A stretch of DNA of 64,000 nucleotides, taken from NCBI GenBank assembly GCA_003833135.1, contig QZLH01000165.1, positions 6,209 to 70,208 on the forward strand, read 5' to 3'. A program made the position numbers and the translations under genes. Of the stretch, positions 47,842 through 58,038 are shown in pieces (within the stretch, counting starts at the first letter, position 1; each line of letters begins with the position of its first letter). Under the pieces are notes generated by a model. It had not been told where the DNA came from and made no database searches. It saw only the letters and a program-made list of their open reading frames with translations. The DNA comes from Oehlia diaphana (lineage: Eukaryota; Glomeromycota; Glomeromycetes; Glomerales; Glomeraceae).

Positions 47842-48673
47842 TACCTGGACTCATGACCTGATAATAGAAACTAACACGTTCATATATAAGTAATAAGTCG
47901 CCTATTTTTTAAAAATGAAGTCAAAGTCATCTCCTAAGTCCGAATTGGCTACAACGAATGAGCCAGCTCGAATGGCTTGTAAACAAATTTATTCAATAAC
48001 CAATCAACATTTGCTTTTTATTTAATCAACTTCACATGTTCTACCTATATTAATATAGTTAGAGAATTCTATTTCTAGTGAGCCAAGCGGGAACTATGAT
48101 GAGTCATTTTACAGCTAGGAACAAATAAACGCGTATAATTGGATAAATAGTTCAAACGTGAAAAATTTGAATCCTTATAAAAAATGCTTGTCTGATAAAT
48201 ATTTGGAATGGGATCAAGTTTTGGACACTCGCACGCTATTATACAATATTTGTTACAATTTAATACAAGATGCAGAGATTGAGAATTTTTAACCACATAA
48301 AAAAAACATGATGAATGTCCAATAAATGTCAAGTAAACATTCAGAGCAGGGTCAATTTTCTAAACAAAAAACTGAATAGTGTTTGGACAATATTTTTTAT
48401 AGGACATACTTTATAAAATCTATGCAAGAATTATAATTAACTACTAATCAAATTATTTAATCTAAATTTATATTTACAACCATTACTTTAGAAAGATGCT
48501 TAATTGATTTACAAGTGAATTTACTAAATAATTGTAATATCTATATAAAAAGAGTAGAAATAAGAATGAAATACTCAACCTTAATATCTAGTTTCCACTT
48601 AAAAACATTTAAACCAGTTAAACCTTTTATTGGATTTCTTAGTCTATATATAAAATTAGGTGATTAGTATAAG

Positions 48674-51600
48674 CTAATAATAAAATAAAATGACTAATTT
48701 GCTAAGCCTTACCTTTAATTTTGGATTTAAGGAATTATTTGTAGTGATTTTGTATCCATTATTTAATGCCTTATGATACCAATATAAAGCCATTTTTAAG
48801 TCTTTTACTGTACCAATACCATCTTTATAAAAAATTCCAAGTTTGTATTGTGCGTAACAATATTCTTGTTCAGCTGATCTTTTGTACCATTCAAATGCTT
48901 TAATTTCATCTTTTCCAATCCCAACTCCAAATTGATAACATCTACCTAAATTATATTGTGCAATTTTATATCCATTTACTGCTGCTTTATGATACCAATT
49001 AAAAGCCATTTCTAAGTCTTTTACTGTACCAATACCATTTTCACAAAAATACCCTAGATTATTCTGTGCATCACCATCATCTTGTTCAGCTGATTTTTTA
49101 TACCATTCAAATGCTTTAACTTCGTCTTTTCCAACTCCGTCTTCATATTGATAACATAAACCTAAGTTAAATTGGGCAATTTTATCACCATTGTTTGCTG
49201 CTTTATTATACCAGTAAAAGGCCATTTGTGAGTCTTTTACTGTGCCAATACCATTCTTATAAAAAGATCCCAGATGACATTGTGCATCGTTATGTCCTTG
49301 TTCAGCAGATCTTTTATACCATTCAAATGCTTCAATTTCATTCTTTTCAATACCTTTTCCGTATTCATAACATTTACCTAAATTATATTGTGCAATTTCA
49401 TTGCCACTTTTTGCGGCTTCTTGATACCAATAAATCGTTTTTTTTAAATTTATTCCTGTACCAATACCATTTTCATAAAAAAATCCAAGCTTATATTGTG
49501 CATTACTGTATCCTTGTTTAGCTGATTTCTTATACCAATTAATTGCTTCCATTTCATTTTTCTCAACACCATTCCCACATTCATATAAAAATCCTAGATA
49601 ATCTTGTGCTATATTGTATTCTTTCTCAGCTGATTTTTTAATTAATTTAAATGCTTTATTTTTTTTTATCCCATTTTCATTATAATAGCATTTACCCAAG
49701 TTATATTGTGCAATTTCATCTCCATGTTTTACTGCTTTTTTATACCAATAAATTGCCTTTTCTAAATCTTTATTTGTACCTATGCCATTTTCATAACAAA
49801 TCCCTAACTTATTCTGCGCATAAATACATTCTTGTTCAGCTGATTTTTTATACCATATGAATGCTTTAACTTCATCTTTGTTAACTCCATATCCATGCTC
49901 ATAAAATAATCCTAAATTATATTGTGCTACTTTATTATTATTATTTGCTGCTTTTAGATACCAGTAAATTGCTTTTATAAAATTTTTTTCAGTACCAATA
50001 CCATTTTCATAAAAAATTCCAAGTTCATTTTGTGCTTCATTACAATTCTGTTCAGCCGATCTTTTATACCATTTAAATGCTAGAACTTCATCTGCAAGTT
50101 CATGTCGGTAGAGTTTGCCTAATTTACATTGTGCAAATTTATTATCTTCTATTGCCGCCTTTTGATACCAATAAAAAGCCATATCTAAATCTTTTTCTGT
50201 ACCAATACCATTTTCATAAAAACATCCAATTATATATTGTGCATCAGTATACCCCTGTCTGGCTGATCTTTCATACCAACCAAATGCTTTAATTTCGTTC
50301 TTTTGAATACCCTTTCCATATTCATAACATCTACCTAAATTGCATTGTGCTGCTTTATTTTTATTATTTGCTGCTTTTAGATACCAATAAGTTGCTTTTT
50401 CTAAATCCTTTTCTATACCAATACCATTTTCATAAAAAATTCCAAGTTCATTTTGTGCTTCACTACAATCCTGTTCAGCTGATTTTTTATACCATTCAAA
50501 CGCTTTAGCCTCATCTGCTATTTCATATTGGTAAAATTTGCCTAATTTACATTGTGCAAATTTATTACCACTTATTGCTGCTTTTTGATACCAATCAACA
50601 GCCATTCTCATGTCTTCTTCTGTACCAATGCCATTTTCATAACAAATTCCAATTATATATTGTGCATCATTATATCCCTGTATAGCTGATCTTTTATACC
50701 AATCAAATGCTTTAGTTTCATTCTTTTGAATACCTTTTCCGAATTCATAACATCTACCTAAATTGCACTGTGCTGCTTTATTTCTATTATCTGCTGCTTT
50801 TAGATACCAGTGAATTGCTTTTTCTAAATCTTTTTCTGTACCAATACCATTTTCATAAAAAATTCCAAGTTTATTTTGTGCATTACTATATTCTTGTTTA
50901 GCCGATCTTTTATACCATTCAAAAGCTTTAACTTCATCTTTTATTATTCCATCTCCATATTGATAACGTTTACCTAAATTATATTGTGCAACTTTATTCT
51001 CTTTTATTGCGGCTTTTTGATACCAATAAAGAGCAAGTTCTGAATCTTTTATTGTACCTATACCATTATCATAAAAATAACCCAACCTATTCTGCGCGTC
51101 ATCGTCACCTTGCTCAGCTGATTTTTTATACCATTCAAATGCTTGAACTTCATCTTTTTCAACACCATTTCCATCTTCATAACATCCACCTAAATTATAT
51201 TGTGCAATTTTATTTCCATTTTCTGCTGCCTTATTATACCAATAAATTGCTTTTTTCAGGTCTATTTTTGTATTTATACCATTCTCGTAACAATATCCAA
51301 GGTGACATTGCGCATTATAATCTTGTTCAGCCGATCTTTTATGCCATTCAAATGCTTCAACTTCGCCTTTTCCACTTCCATCTCCATGTTGATAACATTT
51401 ACCTAAATTATATTGTGCATTTTTATCCCCATTTTCTGCCATCATTTGAAGCCAATAAACTGTTGGTATGTTGCCACTTCTTGAAATCATTGAAATATCG
51501 TTTATTTCTGTATGTTTTATATTTTTTTCTAATGCTAGGTATTGTTCTATTCCTTCACTAATTGAATTAAGGGTTGAAACAAGAGATTGTGCATCTGGAC

Positions 51601-54015
51601 GTTCATCTGGCTCCTGTTTCCAACATTCTAATTAAATAATAAGTGTTACTAAGAAAATTTCGAAAAAAAATTTAGTATATTTGCGTATACTTACTAATAT
51701 ATAGATTGCTATACTCAATGGGTGTACCATCAATAATTTCTTCTCTTTTCCCTGCATATATTGCTAAGGTCATATCTATGCCATATTCTATATTTTTAAA
51801 TGGTTGATGACCACTTGATATTTGCCACATAATGACCCCAACACTATATATATCAGATTTTTTATTTAATCGATATTTGTTATAATTAAACCTCTTTGGA
51901 TCCACGTAGGGTATTACACCGAGTATTTTTGATGAATTACTTGATGCCTCAGCAATTTTTCTTGATAAACCAAAGTCCGCCAATTTAATATTCTTATTAT
52001 GCACGAGTATGTTGTTTGCATGCTAATACATTGACAATAAAAAAAAAGAATGTCGATTAATTTAAATTATAAAATATCAAAATGATGATTTAATATACAA
52101 TTAGGTCTATACCAGATCACGATGTATAATATCATGTTCATGCAAACACGATACAGCGGATGCCAACTGTAATGCCAAGCAAAATTTATCTTTCCATTCA
52201 AGTTCATTAAAATGTTCATGTAAGTACGTATTTAATGTACCACTATTAGCATACTCCAAAACTAATGTATAATTGTTCATTTGATCTAATATTTCTGCTG
52301 GATTAAATTATTAAAGCGTTAAAGGACATACTTATTTTAGAAAAAAGATGGATTTATTGATTCTTACGATTTTCGTTCTTTGTGATTCCACAACATTTTA
52401 TTATGTTATCGTGAATATGAACTCTCCGATGTAATTTTAACTGCAATAAGTATGAAATAAATTAACATATAAAATAGTGGTAATAATAAGGCCATTCCAA
52501 TTTAATCTTTAGTTTAACGTCCTCCCCCCCCCCCCTATTTTTGAAAAATTCAAGGGTGATTTAAACATATATGTTTGATATGTTTAAATATGCTTAAAAC
52601 ACCCCCTCCTTTACTAAAATTTAATAGTAACGAGAATTTCCGATTTTACCGAAAATTTCCGAAATTTTTAATATGTTTAATTTTCATGATTNNNNNNNNN
52701 NNNNNNNNNNNNNNNNNNNNNNNNNNNNNNNNNNNNNNNNNNNNNNNNNNNNNNNNNNNNNNNNNNNNNNNNNNNNNNNNNNNNNNNNNNNNNNNNNNNN
52801 NNNNNNNNNNNNNNNNNNNNNNNNNNNNNNNNNNNNNNNNNNNNNNNNNNNNNNNNNNNNNNNNNNNNNNNNNNNNNNNNNNNNNNNNNNNNNNNNNNNN
52901 NNNNNNNNNNNNNNNNNNNNNNNNNNNNNNNNNNNNNNNNNNNNNNNNNNNNNNNNNNNNNNNNNNNNNNNNNNNNNNNNNNNNNNNNNNNNNNNNNNNN
53001 NNNNNNNNNNNNNNNNNNNNNNNNNNNNNNNNNNNNNNNNNNNNNNNNNNNNNNNNNNNNNNNNNNNNNNNNNNNNNNNNNNNNNNNNNNNNNNNNNNNN
53101 NNNNNNNNNNNNNNNNNNNNNNNNNNNNNNNNNNNNNNNNNNNNNNNNNNNNNNNNNNNNNNNNNNNNNNNNNNNNNNNNNNNNNNNNNNNNNNNNNNNN
53201 NNNNNNNNNNNNNNNNNNNNNNNNNNNNNNNNNNNNNNNNNNNNNNNNNNNNNNNNNNNNNNNNNNNNNNNNNNNNNCCCCCCCCCCCCCCCCTTTAAAA
53301 TTTTTGGCCGGAAAGGACGTTAAACTAATTATTAATTTGGAACGGCCTAACCGATCATAAAATTATTGCGAGTATAATAATCATGTGATATAATAAGTCA
53401 ACATAGTAAGCATACTATGAATAATGCGAATATTTTCTGAGAAACGCTACGAGAACAACTTTGAATTAGGGATTGGAATTGATTTTCATTACTTGAATTC
53501 TTGTGTAACATTTCAGGATCACGTGACATCACACTCATTAATTCTGGCCGGCATTAAAAGATTCAGCCCAAATTATCGGACAATCGATTATAAGATTAAT
53601 TATTCGATTCCAATCCCAATTAAAATTATTTATTAAATATTTGAATCGTTGATCTGCATAATAGAAAAATTTATTTTCTAAATTCATTAAAATAGTATTA
53701 AGTTGCGGTCTCTTAGATCGTAATTAATTAGAAAGCTAATAATTTTATGACCGGCGACGATAAATTTCAGTAATATAAATTTCATACCTCATTAACGACT
53801 TCTTTAAGTGTTGATTTTTCATTATTAAAAGATTTCAGAACAAATATAGTATTTTTCCAGTTAGCACGACAAACATATCCAAATCCACCTATTGCGATTT
53901 GTTGTATATTTTTAAATTCTGAATATTCATAATAATCTAAATATCCATTAGTAATTGAGTCTTCTAACTCAATGACGTACTTATTAGAATTGTTAGTACC
54001 AACAACATTTGACAT
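48674..54015 (-). CDS. Protein kinase fused to 25 Sel1 repeats
   Basis: Five exons (54015-53788, 52440-52368, 52285-52113, 52022-51695, 51627-48674) give 1251 aa. The kinase keeps VLK lysine (61), HRDL (155-158), Asn162, DFG (174-176) and [11 protein letters not shown]. The first Gly of the glycine loop is replaced (AIGGFGYV). After [10 protein letters not shown] come 25 Sel1 units alternating as in the gene at 33333-36387, with one phase slip where two type-A units are adjacent (units 17-18). Exon 2 is again 73 bases. Intron 1 (52441-53787) is 1347 bp because it holds two MITEs and an assembly gap; the others are 67-90 bp. The exon 3 acceptor has two alternatives (52285 chosen). A 44-base 3' intron (GTAAGG...TTATTAG) could change the last residues. 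Confidence 0.85.
50018..50863 (-). repeat. 423-bp four-unit Sel1 duplication
   Basis: Residues 210-350 and 351-491 of the exon 5 product counted from MISRSG (50863-50441 and 50440-50018) are tandem copies of 141 aa. Both have the order [20 protein letters not shown]..., then an unusually short unit ([10 protein letters not shown] / [10 protein letters not shown]), and both end AQNELG. This is a four-repeat block duplicated as a whole within the array. Confidence 0.85.
52490..53347. mobile_element. PIF/Harbinger-like element with TAA duplication and assembly gap
   Basis: The ends GGCCATTCCAATTTAATCTT and, reverse-complemented, GGCCGTTCCAAATTAATAAT continue together as TTAGTTTAACGTCCT. TAA flanks both sides (52487-52489 and 53348-53350). 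Runs of 12 and 16 C (52524-52535, 53278-53293) lie near the ends. The middle is unresolved (N). It sits in intron 1 of the kinase-Sel1 gene. Confidence 0.75.
52692..53277. other. Assembly gap (586 N)
   Basis: All bases are N. The right border abuts a run of 16 C, so the gap probably reflects failed sequencing through C/G homopolymers. Any open frame spanning the Ns is meaningless. Confidence 0.99.
53460..53624. mobile_element. Small TIR element in intron 1 of the kinase-Sel1 gene
   Basis: The left end TTTGAATTAGGGATTGGAAT and the reverse complement of the right end, TTTTAATTGGGATTGGAATC, are inverted repeats. The inside carries TTCTGGCCGGCATTA, a motif shared with other repeats here. Confidence 0.65.
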
Positions 54016-54039
54016 TTTAATTTTTTAAATTTTTTTATG

Positions 54040-54054
54040 TTTTTTTTAAAAAAA
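54040..54054 (-). promoter_or_regulatory. T8A7 tract upstream of the second kinase-Sel1 gene
   Basis: Eight T then seven A, 25-39 bases upstream of the ATG at 54015. Further T-runs lie between it and the ATG. Confidence 0.35.
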
Positions 54055-54330
54055 TACTTCGTTAGAATTTAGATTTTTGGAAAAGAAAACAAAGTTCAAT
54101 ATTATGTCGATCACATTCTTAAATGTTTGAGATTGTGGCGCATGGCTCATTGATGCATTTATAATTTATTCATTGATTCAATGAATTTTATAAATTTTAT
54201 AGAAATCATAAACAGAACTAAATAATTACTGTGCTACTAGCGAAAGATTAAATAAAAAACAACGAAATAAATGAAATGTGCGAAAAAGATTGGCTATTTT
54301 ATACTGAGTCCAAAAAATCCTTTACTTAAT

Positions 54331-54516
54331 CCCTATAAAAAATTTTATCCGTTATTTCTGTAAATACTCCGTAAAAATGAGCCTTTCACGGATCCATTCA
54401 CGGAAAATGTAAATAAATCGATATATTCAGTTATATAAGGTTATTAATTCCGAAATTATGAGCCTTTTACGGAAAAAAAATGGAATATAAAAAATGGATC
54501 AACTTTTTTTACAGGG
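54331..54516. mobile_element. Full-length CCCTRTAAAAAA MITE
   Basis: A 186-bp unit with ends CCCTATAAAAAATTTTATCC and, reverse-complemented, CCCTGTAAAAAAAGTTGATC. The inside contains ATGAGCCTTTCACGGATCC. Partial relatives lie at 42313-42400, 54561-54722 and 59738-59860. Confidence 0.7.
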
Positions 54517-54560
54517 TTTAAGTCATACTATGATAAGTAAGCTTTCTATTAACGTTCATA

Positions 54561-54722
54561 CCCTTTAAAAAAAAATCTTTTTTCCGCAAAAAGATCATAT
54601 TTCCGGAATTAATAACCTTATATCGCGGAATTTATCGAATTATTTGCATTTTCGTGAATGGATCCGTGAAAGGCTCATTTTTACGGAGTTTTTACAGAAA
54701 TAACGGATAAAATTTTTTTACT
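54561..54722. repeat. Second copy of the CCCTRTAAAAAA family, inverted
   Basis: CCCTTTAAAAAAAAATC opens the copy; GAATGGATCCGTGAAAGGCT then CATTTTTACGGAG match the reverse complement of 54331-54516. It lacks the far terminal repeat. The two copies form an inverted pair 44 bases apart. Confidence 0.7.
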
Positions 54723-56900
54723 TTTTGGAAATGATCGACAAAATGATCGGCACATGCGCCGACAATTTTTCGCAAAAATTTTTCTTTTCAAAAAACAACC
54801 TTAATAAACTTATACTCACACCTTTGTACATACATAGGTGTATTTTTTTCCGCTCTTTAGGTTTACTTTGAGCAACAAAAGGGGGGTTTTTGCTGTAAAA
54901 TTTGAGTAAAAATGCGCCACATACTTACTTTAAGTAGTATAATCGGGATGAGATTTTGCCATTTTGGGTGATGATGTCACTAATGCGCTTTGTTGCACTA
55001 AATTTGTCTTTCATTTTCCCTACTAGTCATTGTCACTATCAAAATGTAAGAAAACAATCACTTATTAATAGAATTAAAAATGATTATAATTTTATAATTT
55101 AATAATTTCTTTGTTAGTAATCATTTATATAAAAAGATAAATATAGAAATAATATAATAAAGTTCTATGCTTTCACTTAATAGTTATCGCTCGTGTGACA
55201 GAATTTTCCAAATTCTTAGTCATTGTAACGAATAAATGCGTCTGATTATTCAATTTCCTTTTTCTAATTTGGGCATTATCTGATAAACTTCGGAGTTTTA
55301 AAAACGATTGTTATTGTATTAGTAAATACATCGATACACAAATTGAGAAACATAAACTATCATAATACTTACACGAAACTGTATAATATTCATTTCTATG
55401 CTTTTAATATTGTCAATTAATTTGGATACGGCGGCTTACAGGGCTTACAGAAATTCACCCTAGTTGCAAATAACTTTAATCTAGTCCGAAGTCCGAACTA
55501 ACTTTGGACATTTTTACACATATAATCAGTGTTCGTTGGTCAGCACTATACATGTAGCCGAAATTATTTAGTAATTCTGGTCAAATTTGTAATGCCGGCC
55601 AGAATTATAAATCACGTGATTGAGTTTAGCAAATTTTTGTGGTACACAAAATGTTACATAAATTTCGTAATGCGATATAATGCCGGCCAGACAATTTCGG
55701 CGACTTTCGGCAGAGTTTCAGTTTCTGGAAAAACCGAAACCTGAAATTATGCCGAAATTACTGAGTTTCGGCAACATGTATATTTATTTTTTATTTTTAC
55801 TTGATTCGGCAACAAGTATAGTCAGCACTATATTATATTTCTTTTGTTTTCAATTAAATCACATGATAAGATATCAAATAAGCGAAAAAATAATTATGCA
55901 AATCCTTTAAATCCGAACACTAGCATGTTTACAACTAATTAGTTGAAAAAAGAATGGGCCACCCAATTCATTTTCGTTCTAGTTACATAAATTGTTAGAT
56001 AAATTAGGTTTTTACTTTTAGTCTATACTTGGTTCCGTATAAATTGTTTTGTACATTTGTTAAAGTGTAAATGTCACATGTTTATGTTAAGCTATAGAAG
56101 CGATTAGAAAAAAAAATCGTTAATACTGGCAGCTAATCCATTTAATTATTTTTTTGTTTTTCCGTCAGGCTTGTTCTTATTTTTTACATTTCTTATGTTT
56201 AGTAGGCGGACTGTTGAGAAATATCTTGCAGTAGTATGTTATGGTAGGCAGACGGATAACTAGCTACTAGAAACTGAAAAGTATTTCAGTAATTGATGAA
56301 ATTGTTGAAAATTATAAAACTTGGGAAGGAATTGTGAAAAAATATGATATAACAATAAGTAAATAAAATCTTTTCATATTTTTATCGTACTTAATTTTTT
56401 TTTTTTTTTGTATGATAAAATTTGATAAAGTGATATTTATTGCATAGTAAACATATACGTAAGAATAAGTTGAAATAAACTACTATTTCTACTGATATAT
56501 AATGTAGGATATAAATCATAACATATTTACGTTAAAATTTTAGTGTATGTATCATTATAAATTTTAACGGATATTTTTCTCTTTAGTGTATGTATCATTA
56601 TTAACATAAGAATAGAACATAAATGAGATGAAGGTTTTCTGTAATGTATTTCATACGTAATATATAATTTATTTTAATTATTCATTGTTAAGAAAATAAT
56701 AATAAGTTTCAAGTTGAATATAAAATTATAATTATTTAGTACCTTGGCTGTTTGTACTATTTTATTCAAAAAAAAAAAAAAAAAATTTTTAACATATAAT
56801 TTTTATTTACTTCACTATATATAAATTAGATTTGAATTATTAGTTATAATACTATACAAATAACGAAATATAAGAAACTTTGACGAGAAATATTGCTTTT
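54723..56900. other. Intergenic with one repeat block
   Basis: No certain gene. The AATTCTGGCC-type block at 55566-55735 lies here. Frames at 55529-55910 overlap that repeat and are not accepted. An A19 run at 56769-56785 lies 3' of the membrane-protein gene. Confidence 0.45.
55566..55735. repeat. AATTCTGGCC/GCCGGCCAGA repeat shared with 2449-2620
   Basis: GTAATTCTGGTCAAATTTGT, GCCGGCCAGAATTATAAATC and GCCGGCCAGACAATTT follow in the same order and spacing as in the centre of the 2287-2798 element. This indicates a common element that is either nested in, or the core of, that MITE. Confidence 0.65.
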
Positions 56901-57950
56901 TCATACACTTTCATATTTTAGTTGATCAATTTTTATTTTATCCATTGATGATTTCATTTCGTTCATTTTTGACTGCATTTCATCAATTTTTGATTGCATC
57001 GTTTCCTGTATTTGACGCATTTCTTCCGCTGATATTTGTGACCCCTTAAATATTTCATGTATGTCCTTTGTAAAAGATCTGATTGAACATTGAGTCACAC
57101 TTGTTGATGTAGCTAGTAAGTCTTTAGGAATTTTATCAATAAAGTAGGATACATTTCTTGTTAAGGTTATAAGCAATATAAACACGCATGCTTTAACAAA
57201 ATAAAAATTAACTGGCCATTTTGTTAAAATCAATAATGTTTGAAGAATATTTGGAACATAAAAACAAATAATACATAATGTAAAAAATATTTTATCTACA
57301 TTCATTTTTTCATTTACCTTTTGGAAATAATGAGATAATACACTAATAATTACAACTAATATAAAAGTAACTAAACATATTCCGAATAATATAATAAATA
57401 CTATCGTTAAAGGAATACCAATAGTATTTCTACTATTATATATGGAAAATATCCAAAATACTGGAGTAATTATAGTTGAGAAAAATATTAAGAATAAAGT
57501 GATAGTAGAAAAAATTTTATATTTTTCAAAATCAACTGCTCTTTTCCAAAAAAGTATTGCCGCTAGTGCACAAATTACATGTAAACACATGTTTAAGGTT
57601 GAATAAACCATTATTCCCATCATTTTTCTATCATAAACAAAAGAAATTATTAATGGAATCACCCAAGTGATCACATTATGTAATATATCATCTAGTAATG
57701 GTAATGCTACGTTTTTGATGGACCCGGGTTTTCCTGAAACATTAAGCAAAATCACGAAAAATATTGGAAATATTACGTTTAGAATTGAATCATACAAATC
57801 ATGTCTTGGGTCATATTTTTCGTCAACAAATGGTGCATCTTTTGTTGAAGCAAATTGGATGAGCGAAAAGAACACAATATTCCAAATGAAAAAGTTCAAA
57901 AAGTTTAAAATATTATTGGTTTTTCCTTTCACAGTATGGTGTTTAATCAT
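56901..57950 (-). CDS. Multi-pass membrane protein with C-terminal coiled coil
   Basis: One exon, 349 aa, from ATG at 57950 (MIKHHTVKGKTNNILNFLNF). About eight hydrophobic segments are visible (near residues 13-33, 53-73, 88-106, 109-134, 144-170, 176-208, 221-242 and 249-270), with short charged loops. The last 50 residues form a Met/Lys heptad coiled coil (ETMQSKIDEMQSKMNEMKSS) facing one side of the membrane. No transporter, GPCR or enzyme motif was recognised. The coiled coil suggests oligomerisation or a soluble partner. It could be a receptor-like or scaffold protein of unknown pathway. The frame is intact and has an upstream A/T tract. Neighbours give no functional hint. Confidence 0.65.
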   Translation of the reverse strand: MIKHHTVKGKTNNILNFLNFFIWNIVFFSLIQFASTKDAPFVDEKYDPRHDLYDSILNVIFPIFFVILLNVSGKPGSIKNVALPLLDDILHNVITWVIPLIISFVYDRKMMGIMVYSTLNMCLHVICALAAILFWKRAVDFEKYKIFSTITLFLIFFSTIITPVFWIFSIYNSRNTIGIPLTIVFIILFGICLVTFILVVIISVLSHYFQKVNEKMNVDKIFFTLCIICFYVPNILQTLLILTKWPVNFYFVKACVFILLITLTRNVSYFIDKIPKDLLATSTSVTQCSIRSFTKDIHEIFKGSQISAEEMRQIQETMQSKIDEMQSKMNEMKSSMDKIKIDQLKYESV

Positions 57951-58012
57951 GATGGATTCAAAAAGTGGACGTGTGAAATTATGAAATCTTTGGTTTTTTG
58001 ATAAAATAGAAC

Positions 58013-58038
58013 AAAAAAAAAAAATTTTTTTTTTTTTT
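58013..58038 (-). promoter_or_regulatory. A12T14 tract upstream of the membrane-protein gene
   Basis: Twelve A then fourteen T on the plus strand, 63-88 bases upstream of the ATG at 57950. The order (A then T) is opposite to the T-then-A tracts upstream of most other genes here. Confidence 0.35.

Larger units (their letters stand above)
45742..48673. other. Intergenic with a hairpin and a pyrimidine-rich tract
   Basis: About 2.9 kb. It contains the hairpin at 46129-46176, a small inverted pair GGTGATTTAACC / ATAAATCACCTGG (about 46599-46642), the pyrimidine-biased tract 46880-47400, and a weak minus-strand frame at 47542-47841. No certain gene. Confidence 0.45.

Noticed and set aside
52575..53360. 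Frames of 216-261 codons across the N gap
   Set aside because: Openness comes from undefined bases; the real sequence there is a MITE with C-runs.
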